Source of the DNA: a bacterium
GTDB taxonomy: Bacteria > Chloroflexota > Dehalococcoidia > Tepidiformales > Tepidiformaceae
Reading direction: 5' to 3'
Length of the DNA stretch: 8,262 nucleotides
Assembly (NCBI GenBank): GCA_945861295.1
Contig: CAMAUF010000076.1
Location: 1 to 8,262, forward strand
In this document: one piece after another, positions 1-5,341 of the stretch
Layout of the letters: each line of letters opens with the position of its first letter
How positions within the stretch are numbered: position 1 is the first letter of the stretch
The notes under the pieces: model-generated
The model's input: only the letters and a program-made list of their open reading frames with translations
What the model was told of the DNA's origin: nothing
The model's database searches: none
Program-made: the position numbers and the translations under genes

Positions 1-772
1 CGGTCGCTCCTTCGGCGGCGCATTGGTCAAGCGCCGCGCCGACCCGGATCAGGCCGTTCTGGGTCTCGTCCCAGCGCTGCGTGTAAAAGACGCGGAGGAG
101 TTCGGCGAGTTCGCGCGAGAGCCGCCCGTGCTCGGCCGCCCGTTCGGCCTGCCGGCTGAGCTGCGTCAATCGAGGTTCGATTTCGGCGATGACGATGCGG
201 ATCTTGCTGATGTTTTCCTGCGTGAGGTTCAGCTTTTCCTGGGCGTCCTTGATCCGCATGCGAAAGCGCTTGACGTCGGCGGCTTCATCGAGGAGGCCGC
301 GGCGTTCGTCCGGGGACATCGTCAGCACTTCGTCGACGAGCCCCTGGCCGAGGATGGTGTAGGAGTTTTGGCCGACATCGCCGGCCATGAGGAGGTCGGC
401 GAGGTCTCGTAGGCGGACGCGCTGGCCGTTGAGGAGGTATTCGGAATCGCCGTTGCGGTAGACACGCCGGCCGACTTCGACTTCGGCGAAATCGAGCGGG
501 AGCCAGCGGTCGCTGTTGTCGAGGGTAAGGATGACTTCGGCGAGCCCGAGCGGCGCACGGTCTTTCGCGCCCGCAAAGATGACATCCTCCTGCTTCTTCG
601 CCCGGAGGAGCTTGGTGCTTTGCTCGCCGAGGACCCACCGCAGGGCATCGGTGACGTTGCTCTTGCCGGAGCCGTTGGGCCCGACGACGGCGGTGATGCC
701 CGCGGTGTACTCGAAAGTCGTCCGGTTCGCGAAGCTCTTGAATCCTTGCAGGGTCAGCTTCTTTAGGTACAT
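1..772 (-). CDS. smc: Chromosome segregation ATPase SMC, N-terminal part (runs off window)
   Basis: SMC organises and compacts the chromosome as a ring-shaped dimer with ScpA/ScpB. The frame is open from the ATG at 772 to the window edge and gives 257 residues of a protein usually about 1,150-1,200 long, so the hinge, second coiled coil and C-terminal head lie outside. Visible are the start MYLKKLTLQGFKSF, Walker A GPNGSGKS (residues 31-38), the EDVIFAG segment (62-68), an LNGQ segment (114-117), the Q-loop GQG (142-144) and the PDERR segment (154-158). From about residue 168 the sequence becomes charged and heptad-like, marking the first coiled coil. Where most bacterial SMCs have EAAG after PEERR, this one has EAAD (163-166). 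The ATG overlaps the stop of the upstream RNase III gene by one base, so translation is probably coupled. The identification is very secure. Confidence 0.97.
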   Translation of the reverse strand, partial: MYLKKLTLQGFKSFANRTTFEYTAGITAVVGPNGSGKSNVTDALRWVLGEQSTKLLRAKKQEDVIFAGAKDRAPLGLAEVILTLDNSDRWLPLDFAEVEVGRRVYRNGDSEYLLNGQRVRLRDLADLLMAGDVGQNSYTILGQGLVDEVLTMSPDERRGLLDEAADVKRFRMRIKDAQEKLNLTQENISKIRIVIAEIEPRLTQLSRQAERAAEHGRLSRELAELLRVFYTQRWDETQNGLIRVGAALDQCAAEGAT

Positions 773-1488
773 CAGCTGGCCTCGGCTTCGGCGCGGAGAT
801 GGGCGACGGCTTCGCGTGCCGCGCCCTGCTGGGCATCGCGCTTGCTGGCGCCCTCGCCACGTCCGAGCGTGCTTCCTCCCGCCCGGACTTCGACGACGAA
901 GCGCCGGTCGGCGCTGGTTGAGGTGTCGGTGAGCGTGACATAATCCGGCGGTTCGTGCCAACGTGCCTGCACGAGGTGCTGCAGGCTCGACTTGGCGTCG
1001 ATCCGCGCGCCGTCGCGCCGGAGCTGGGCGATTTCGGGCCGCAGAAGCCGAAGGATGGCGGCTTGGGCCGTGCGGTAGCCATGCGTCCGATAGACGGCCC
1101 CAATCAGCGCTTCGAAGGCCCCGGCGAGGTTGCGCTCACGGGCGCGGCCACCTGCGGCCTCTTCGCCGCGGCCGAGGATGAGATAGTCGCCGACGTTGAG
1201 GCGGGCAGCCACACGTGCCAAGGTTGTGCCGCGCACCAGGTCCGCCCTCATGCGCGTCAGTTCGCCCTCTCCCGCCTCGGGGTATTTTCCATAGAGTTCG
1301 ATGGCAATGACCATCCCGACGATCGCGTCGCCCAGGAACTCGAGCCGTTCGTTCGAAGCGGACCGCGTGTCTGATTCGTTGAGAAAGGAATCGTGGGTGA
1401 GCGCTTGGGCAAGGACGGGCTCCGGGAGGGGCTTGACGCCCATCCGCTCGAGGAGGACTTGCGGGTCTTTGGCTTCGGCGAGCGCCAC
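772..1488 (-). CDS. rnc: Ribonuclease III
   Basis: RNase III cleaves double-stranded RNA, maturing rRNA precursors and turning over structured mRNAs. The 238-residue protein has the usual length and order. The endonuclease domain carries the signature NERLEFLGDAIV (residues 46-57, with Glu50 and Asp54 as metal ligands) and the FEALIGAVY helix (125-133, catalytic Glu126). A double-stranded-RNA-binding domain follows from about 163 to 235, with DAKSSLQ and a GEGASKRDA loop. The residue three before Glu126, an Asp in most family members (Asp114 in E. coli), is Gly123 here. The start is GTG: an in-frame TAG lies 11 codons upstream with no ATG between, and a G-run just before the GTG can serve as ribosome binding site. 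It is the first gene of an rnc-smc unit. Confidence 0.96.
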   Translation of the reverse strand: MALAEAKDPQVLLERMGVKPLPEPVLAQALTHDSFLNESDTRSASNERLEFLGDAIVGMVIAIELYGKYPEAGEGELTRMRADLVRGTTLARVAARLNVGDYLILGRGEEAAGGRARERNLAGAFEALIGAVYRTHGYRTAQAAILRLLRPEIAQLRRDGARIDAKSSLQHLVQARWHEPPDYVTLTDTSTSADRRFVVEVRAGGSTLGRGEGASKRDAQQGAAREAVAHLRAEAEAS

Positions 1489-1531
1489 GTTCCCCCCGAT
1501 CCAAGTTCTGCCAAAATGCTAAGGTTTCCTA

Positions 1532-1561
1532 ATGGTATGGGCGCGGCCATCGCGCAGTCAA
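1532..1561 (-). promoter_or_regulatory. Putative sigma-70-type promoter for rnc-smc
   Basis: On the minus strand a TTGACT box (1561-1556) is separated by 18 bp from TACCAT (1537-1532), matching the housekeeping consensus at 5 of 6 and 4 of 6 positions. Transcription would begin near 1525 and leave a leader of about 37 nt before the rnc GTG. Position and orientation fit, but the call is by eye. Confidence 0.5.
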
Positions 1562-1567
1562 CGTTCG

Positions 1568-1576
1568 TGGTATCCT
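1568..1576 (+). promoter_or_regulatory. Possible extended -10 element for the zinc-finger operon
   Basis: TGGTATCCT has the TGn plus -10 form and lies in the 109-bp gap between the divergent rnc and zinc-finger genes. No good -35 is visible. The predicted start near 1583 would almost touch the ribosome binding site of the next gene, which weakens the call. The real promoter may lie further upstream, overlapping that of rnc. Confidence 0.2.
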
Positions 1577-1597
1577 CCCGCCCGAGGTGGCCCGCGC

Positions 1598-1966
1598 ATG
1601 GACTCGACCCCCCAAGTCTGCCGCGTGTGCGAGGAAGCGGTCGCGGCCGATCATGAGGCCTTCTGTGGGCAGTGTGGCTCGCTGTACCATCTCTCCCAAC
1701 GCATGGATCGGCCCGGCAAGGACTGCGGTTCGGTCTGGATCAACGAAGACCACCTCGCGTTGGACTTCACCTGCAACATCTGCCTCAATCCGGAGCCGCA
1801 GGCGAGCCTCGAAGATGTGCTCGACTTGGAGGAAGCCGCCGTCGCCGCCGGGCTTTCGCTGGACGGGATGCGGACGTTGGCCGATGCCGGACAGATCCGC
1901 CATCGCAAGACTGCGGGCGGGGCATACCTGTTCGTCCGCCGGGACCTGGTGACGCTCCGTGGGTAG
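1598..1966 (+). CDS. Small zinc-finger protein (C4HC3, RING/PHD-like) fused to an excisionase/MerR-like helix-turn-helix
   Basis: Not a gene I can name. From the ATG at 1598 it encodes 122 residues. Residues 8-62 carry ligands Cys8-x2-Cys11, Cys23-x2-Cys26, His31, Cys43 and Cys59-x2-Cys62. This is the C4HC3 order of cross-brace binuclear fingers such as PHD and RING-variant domains, with an unusually long His-Cys spacing of 11. Residues about 75-120 resemble the short winged helix of excisionases and MerR proteins: LDLEEAAVAAGLSLDGMRTL is the helix-turn-helix, and GAYLFVRRDLVTL is the wing and last strand. A DNA- or protein-binding regulator is the natural inference, with no known target. The frame extends upstream to 1532, but GAGGTGG at 1584-1590 sits 7 nt before this ATG, and the paralogue next door also begins MD. 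First gene of a four-gene run. Confidence 0.82.
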   Translation: MDSTPQVCRVCEEAVAADHEAFCGQCGSLYHLSQRMDRPGKDCGSVWINEDHLALDFTCNICLNPEPQASLEDVLDLEEAAVAAGLSLDGMRTLADAGQIRHRKTAGGAYLFVRRDLVTLRG

Positions 1967-1999
1967 GCTGCGGTGGGCGAGCTTGACGAGGCGCAGCCC

Positions 2000-2230
2000 A
2001 TGGATCGAACGGTTTGTTGCGAATGCTTCCATCCTTTCGGCCGGCGTAGCGCACTCGTCTGCGCGGATTGCGGGGGCGTTTTCCACTTCCCAGACGAACG
2101 TGTTGGGGAGCCTGGGCGGGCCTGCGGGACCCACGAGATCGGCTATCGCCACCTCCTGGGCCGCGACGTTGTCCCGCTTTGCCTCCGCTGCGACATGGCG
2201 TTCCGGCTTCGCTTCGGGCTGCCGGGTTGA
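2000..2230 (+). CDS. Small C4HC3 zinc-finger protein, paralogue of the preceding gene
   Basis: A 76-residue protein of unknown function, almost entirely zinc finger. Ligands are Cys6-x2-Cys9, Cys21-x2-Cys24, His29, Cys42 and Cys61-x2-Cys64. The spacings C-x11-C and C-x4-H are identical to those of the gene 33 bp upstream, and PG-x2-CG before the single Cys is shared, so the two look like a tandem duplication. This copy lacks the helix-turn-helix and ends shortly after the last Cys pair. The frame opens at a GTG at 1973, but the ATG at 2000 is preferred: GAGG at 1988-1991 is 8 nt upstream, and the resulting N-terminus MDRTVC aligns with MDSTPQVC of the paralogue. Without the helix-turn-helix it probably acts through protein contacts, perhaps with its neighbour; that is inference. 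Confidence 0.78.
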   Translation: MDRTVCCECFHPFGRRSALVCADCGGVFHFPDERVGEPGRACGTHEIGYRHLLGRDVVPLCLRCDMAFRLRFGLPG

Positions 2231-2290
2231 ACGTCGCCGGCCTGTCCCGACCTCTTGGCCCCGGCCGGCCGCCGCGGGGAGGGACTGGTC

Positions 2291-2623
2291 ATGAGCAATC
2301 GTCGCCGCAGCCGCGGATCGAGGCCAGCAAGTCCGGCCGGCAAGCACTCCATCCCCGAGCTCGCGGAGGCCGCGCCGGAACGCCAGCCGCTGCCCCAGTG
2401 GCGCTGGCGTGCATTCCCGGTGTTCTTCATGTTTTCGGTAGGCCTGTTTTTCGGCGTGTTCGTCGGCGTGCCGGCGGGGATAGCGGGGGAAGCGGGGAAC
2501 AACGTGCCGCAGTACGTTGTCTTCCTCGGTTCGGCTATCCTCCTAGGACTCGCGCTCTCCCACGTCGTCGTCCGCTGGCTGCTTTCCCGCGGGATCGCTG
2601 GCCCGAGGCCGAAACGGCGCTAA
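2291..2623 (+). CDS. Small two-helix membrane protein of unknown function
   Basis: Encodes 110 residues. A basic, Ser/Pro-rich N-terminus (about residues 1-40, starting MSNRRRSRGSRP) precedes two hydrophobic stretches, AFPVFFMFSVGLFFGVFVG (about 41-60) and VVFLGSAILLGLALSHVVV (about 76-95). The C-terminus is basic and ends PRPKRR. Positive charge at both ends suggests a helical hairpin with both termini in the cytoplasm. I recognise no family. The ATG at 2291 has a strong GGGGAGGG site (2276-2283) 7 nt upstream; an in-frame TTG at 2255 is less likely. It lies 60 bp after the second zinc-finger gene and 22 bp before the oxidoreductase gene, all on one strand, so co-transcription is likely. A CCCCG/CGGGG inverted repeat (2259-2263 and 2275-2279) could mask part of its ribosome binding site. 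Confidence 0.75.
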   Translation: MSNRRRSRGSRPASPAGKHSIPELAEAAPERQPLPQWRWRAFPVFFMFSVGLFFGVFVGVPAGIAGEAGNNVPQYVVFLGSAILLGLALSHVVVRWLLSRGIAGPRPKRR

Positions 2624-2645
2624 CTCGCGACAGGAGCAATCAAGA

Positions 2646-3629
2646 ATGGTCTTCTCTGGAACATCCATCTCGCGCGGCGGCGTCGCGAGCCAAGTCGCCG
2701 CCGCTCAGGCCGCAGAGGAAGCGGGCTACGAAGCCGTTTGGGTCGCCGAAGTCCAGGAGCCAGACGCGATCACCGTGCTCGCGGCCGTCGCCTCGGCGAC
2801 TTCGCGCATCACCCTGGCCACCGGCATCTTGCCCACCTACGTCCGCGACCCCTTCCTGATGGCGATGACGCTGCATTCACTGCAAGAGTACTCGGGGGGC
2901 CGCCTGCTTCCTGGCTTCGGCACGAGCACGCCCGCGATCGTGACGGGCTGGCACGGCATCCCCTTCGAGCGCCCGATCCGTCACACGCGCGAGTACGTCG
3001 GCCTCGTCCGCCGGCTCCTCGCGGGCGAACGCGTCAAGAGCGAGGGGACGTTCACGATCCGCGGCGCCTCCCTCCGTAGCGCGGCGAACCCCGCCATGCC
3101 GATCTGGCTCGCCGGCCTGAACCCGCAAATGCTCGAACTGGCGGGAGAGATTGCCGACGGCGTCATCCTCAACTTCCCGACTGTCGGCTACGTCGAGCGC
3201 GCGCTCGAAGCGATCGACCGCGGCCTCCGCAAGAGCGCCCGCACCCGCGGCGAGTTCACCATCGCCGCCAACTTCCGCACCTGCATCACCGATGTCTTTG
3301 AGAACGGAGCGAATCCGCTGAGGCGTGAGCTCGTGACCTACTTCATGGCGCCCGTCTACCAGAAGGTTTTTCGCGAAGACGGGTACGAAGTCGACGTCCA
3401 GCGCGTCACGCAGCTTTGGGCGGCGGGCGAGCGTGCCGGCGCTATCGCCGCCATCCCCGATGACTTCGTCGACGCCCACGGCGTCATCGGCACGCTAGAG
3501 GCCTGTCGCGCCAAGGTTCAAGCCTTCCTGGACCTTGGCATCGACGAGGCAATCCTCTTCCCAGTCGTGGCCGACGGCAGCGGCGCCGAAGCGTACATCG
3601 GCACCATTCGGGCCTTCGGCCGACCGTAA
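2646..3629 (+). CDS. LLM-class (luciferase-like) flavin/F420-dependent oxidoreductase
   Basis: A 327-residue TIM-barrel oxidoreductase of the bacterial-luciferase-like superfamily, probably cytoplasmic, using FMN or reduced coenzyme F420. Family hallmarks are AQAAEEAGYEAVWVAE near the N-terminus, SRITLATGILPTYVRDPFLM (about residues 57-76), the LQEYSGGRLLPGFGTS block (about 82-97), GWHGIPFERPIRHTREYV (about 102-119) and PIWLAGLNPQMLELAGEIAD near the middle. These resemble the LLM F420-dependent proteins of Actinobacteria and Chloroflexota more than true luciferases. The substrate cannot be read from sequence. The N-terminus is short: most relatives have another strand before this point, but the ATG at 2646 has AGGAG (2632-2636) 9 nt upstream, so I keep it. 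Last gene of the zinc-finger operon; why it is there is unclear. Confidence 0.88.
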   Translation: MVFSGTSISRGGVASQVAAAQAAEEAGYEAVWVAEVQEPDAITVLAAVASATSRITLATGILPTYVRDPFLMAMTLHSLQEYSGGRLLPGFGTSTPAIVTGWHGIPFERPIRHTREYVGLVRRLLAGERVKSEGTFTIRGASLRSAANPAMPIWLAGLNPQMLELAGEIADGVILNFPTVGYVERALEAIDRGLRKSARTRGEFTIAANFRTCITDVFENGANPLRRELVTYFMAPVYQKVFREDGYEVDVQRVTQLWAAGERAGAIAAIPDDFVDAHGVIGTLEACRAKVQAFLDLGIDEAILFPVVADGSGAEAYIGTIRAFGRP

Positions 3630-3673
3630 GACGGGTGGCGATGGCGACCAGGCCACGCGCCAAACACCTGGCA

Positions 3674-3713
3674 GGGGCCACGGCGCCCCATGGGGGGCCC
3701 GGGCGCGGCGCCG
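3674..3713 (+). other. Cluster of overlapping GC-only inverted repeats
   Basis: Between the oxidoreductase stop and the HD gene are several nested inverted repeats: GGGGC/GCCCC (3674-3678 and 3685-3689), the perfect palindrome CCCCATGGGG (3686-3695), and CGGCGCC/GGCGCCG (3681-3687 and 3707-3713). They share bases, so only some can form at once. There is no T-run after them, so this is not a standard intrinsic terminator, although a pause or termination role at the end of the upstream operon is possible. Confidence 0.35.
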
Positions 3714-3746
3714 TCTCCCGGAGAATGAGACTCGTGCCCGCGCCTC

Positions 3747-3755
3747 TGGTACATT
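3747..3755 (+). promoter_or_regulatory. Possible extended -10 promoter for the HD-glpX unit
   Basis: TGGTACATT (TGn followed by TACATT) lies 30 bp before the ATG at 3786. Position 3727-3732 holds only a poor -35 (GAGACT, 17-bp spacing). Transcription would begin near 3762, giving a leader of about 24 nt. It is the only promoter-like string in the 156-bp gap after the upstream operon. Confidence 0.35.
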
Positions 3756-3785
3756 GGCCGCAGCCACGAGCCAGCGAGCGCCCGT

Positions 3786-4343
3786 ATGCACCGCGAAGAC
3801 GCCTGGAAGATCCTCCAAGAGCACGCGCGCGAGGAACGCACCCTCCGGCACGGCATCGCCGTGGAAGCGGCCATGCGCGGCTACGCGCGGCTTCTGCACG
3901 AAGACGAGGAGAAGTGGGGCATCACGGGCCTGCTGCATGACTTCGATTGGGAGATCCACCCGACCGCCGACCTCCACCCCGAGAAGGGCGGCGAGATCCT
4001 GGCGGCGCGCGGCGTCCCCGACGATATCCGGTATGCCATCCTCTGCCACGCACCCTTCCTCGGCCTCGCCTACACGAGCCAGATGGACCGCGCCATCTTC
4101 GCATGTGACGAACTCTCCGGGTTCGTCACAGCCTGCGCGCTCGTGAAGCCGGACAAGTCGCTGGCCGCCGTCGAGCCGGCTTCGGTCCGTAAGAAGATGA
4201 AGGACAAGGCCTTCGCCCGCGCCATCAACCGCGACGACCTGATCAAAGGGGCGAAAGACCTCGGTGTCGATCTCGATGAGCACATCCGCTTCATCGCGCA
4301 GTCCCTCCAACCCGTAGCAAACCAACTGGGAGTGAACCGGTGA
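3786..4343 (+). CDS. HD-domain metal-dependent phosphohydrolase
   Basis: A 185-residue single-domain HD-superfamily protein, expected to be a metal-dependent phosphohydrolase in the cytoplasm. Putative metal ligands are His22 (in LRHGIAVE), the paired His51-Asp52 (in GLLHDFDWE), His88 (in ILCHAPF) and Asp108 (in FACDELSGF). This layout, with ADELSG-like and KPDKSLAAVEPASVRKKMKD segments, matches a small bacterial family usually annotated only as HDIG-domain protein. The substrate is unknown; a nucleotide or phosphorylated metabolite is plausible. The ATG at 3786 has no strong Shine-Dalgarno sequence. Its stop overlaps the start of glpX by 4 nt (GTGA), so the two are translated from one message, hinting at a link to central carbon metabolism. 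That link is inference. Confidence 0.88.
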   Translation: MHREDAWKILQEHAREERTLRHGIAVEAAMRGYARLLHEDEEKWGITGLLHDFDWEIHPTADLHPEKGGEILAARGVPDDIRYAILCHAPFLGLAYTSQMDRAIFACDELSGFVTACALVKPDKSLAAVEPASVRKKMKDKAFARAINRDDLIKGAKDLGVDLDEHIRFIAQSLQPVANQLGVNR

Positions 4344-5323
4344 GAGAAGAGCAAGTCCCCGATCGCAACATCGCCATGGAACTCGTCCGCACGACGGAGG
4401 CGGCCTCGCTCGCCGCCGCGCGCTGGGTGGGCCGAGGCGATAAGAACGGCGCCGACCAAGCCGCGGTCACGGCGATGCGCCTCATGCTTGACACAGTCGA
4501 CATGGACGGCGTCATCGTCATCGGCGAAGGCGTCAAGGACGAAGCGCCGATGCTCTTCAACGGCGAACGTGTCGGCAATGGGCGCGGCCCGAAGCTCGAT
4601 GTGGCCGTCGACCCACTCGAGGGGACGCGGTTGACAGCGCTCGGCCGGCCGGGCGCCGTCAGCGTGATCGCGTGTGCGCCACGGGGGACGCTGTACAACC
4701 CCTACGACATTTTTTACATGGAGAAAATCGCCGTTGGGCCGGAGGCGAAGGGGAAGATCGACCTCGCAGCGCCTGTCCGCTGGAACATCGAGCAGGTCGC
4801 GAAGGCGAAGGGGATCGACATCGAGGAAGTGACCGTCATCATCCTCGACCGGGATCGAAACACGGAGATCGTCGACCAAGTGCGGGCGGCTGGCGCGCGC
4901 ATCCGGTTTATCACCGACGGCGATGCGCCGGCGGCCGTTTCGGCGGGGATGCCGGGCACGGGTGTCGACATGATGCTGGGGATCGGCGGGTCGCCAGAAG
5001 GGGTCGTCGCCGCGTGTGCCCTCAAGTGCATCGAAGGCGACTTCCAGGGCCGCCTGTGGCCGCGCAACGACGACGACCGCAAGCTCGCCGCGGAACGTGG
5101 TCTGGACCTCGGCAAGGTCCTGACGATGGACGACCTGGTCATGAGCGACGATGTTTTCTTCGCGGCGAGCGGTGTCACCAGCGGCGAACTCCTGCGTGGC
5201 GTGGAGTACACCGCCGGCGGCGCAACCAGCGAATCGCTCGTCATGCGCTCACGGTCCGGGACAGTGCGGAAGATCCAAACGGTCCACCATTGGCGACGCT
5301 TGCAGCAGTTGGGCGCTTCCTAA
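4340..5323 (+). CDS. glpX: Fructose-1,6-bisphosphatase, class II (GlpX)
   Basis: GlpX hydrolyses fructose 1,6-bisphosphate to fructose 6-phosphate, the committed step of gluconeogenesis; some relatives also act on sedoheptulose 1,7-bisphosphate. The protein is 327 residues, the normal length, and complete. Diagnostic segments are TEAASLAAARWVGRGDKNGAD (about 19-39, here split only by description), GEGVKDEAPML (62-72), the metal-binding DPLEGT (91-96), DGDAPAA (193-199) and GIGGSPEGV (214-222). The C-terminal part has the family's ASGVTSGELLRGV. The start is GTG at 4340, inside the stop of the HD gene, with GGGAGTG at 4328-4334 upstream. It ends only 18 bp from the convergent MFS gene, with no terminator-like hairpin between them. 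Confidence 0.96.
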   Translation: MREEQVPDRNIAMELVRTTEAASLAAARWVGRGDKNGADQAAVTAMRLMLDTVDMDGVIVIGEGVKDEAPMLFNGERVGNGRGPKLDVAVDPLEGTRLTALGRPGAVSVIACAPRGTLYNPYDIFYMEKIAVGPEAKGKIDLAAPVRWNIEQVAKAKGIDIEEVTVIILDRDRNTEIVDQVRAAGARIRFITDGDAPAAVSAGMPGTGVDMMLGIGGSPEGVVAACALKCIEGDFQGRLWPRNDDDRKLAAERGLDLGKVLTMDDLVMSDDVFFAASGVTSGELLRGVEYTAGGATSESLVMRSRSGTVRKIQTVHHWRRLQQLGAS

Positions 5324-5341
5324 GCGGGCGTGGCTTCACAC

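Noticed and set aside
285..1103. A 272-codon minus-strand frame spanning the rnc-smc junction
   Set aside because: It is out of frame with both RNase III and SMC, very rich in Arg, Pro and Ser, and without motifs.
1529..2347. A 272-codon open frame on the minus strand across both zinc-finger genes
   Set aside because: No recognisable domain. The matching Cys/His patterns and ribosome binding sites on the plus strand show that strand is the coding one.
3495..4325. A 276-codon minus-strand frame opposite the HD gene
   Set aside because: Shadow of the third codon position bias; the plus-strand frame carries the conserved HD metal ligands.
4070..4879. A 269-codon minus-strand frame opposite the HD/glpX junction
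   Set aside because: It runs antisense through conserved GlpX motifs and has no domain of its own.
5324..5341. Possible bidirectional terminator between glpX and the MFS gene
   Set aside because: The 18-bp gap has no inverted repeat with a T-tract on either strand.
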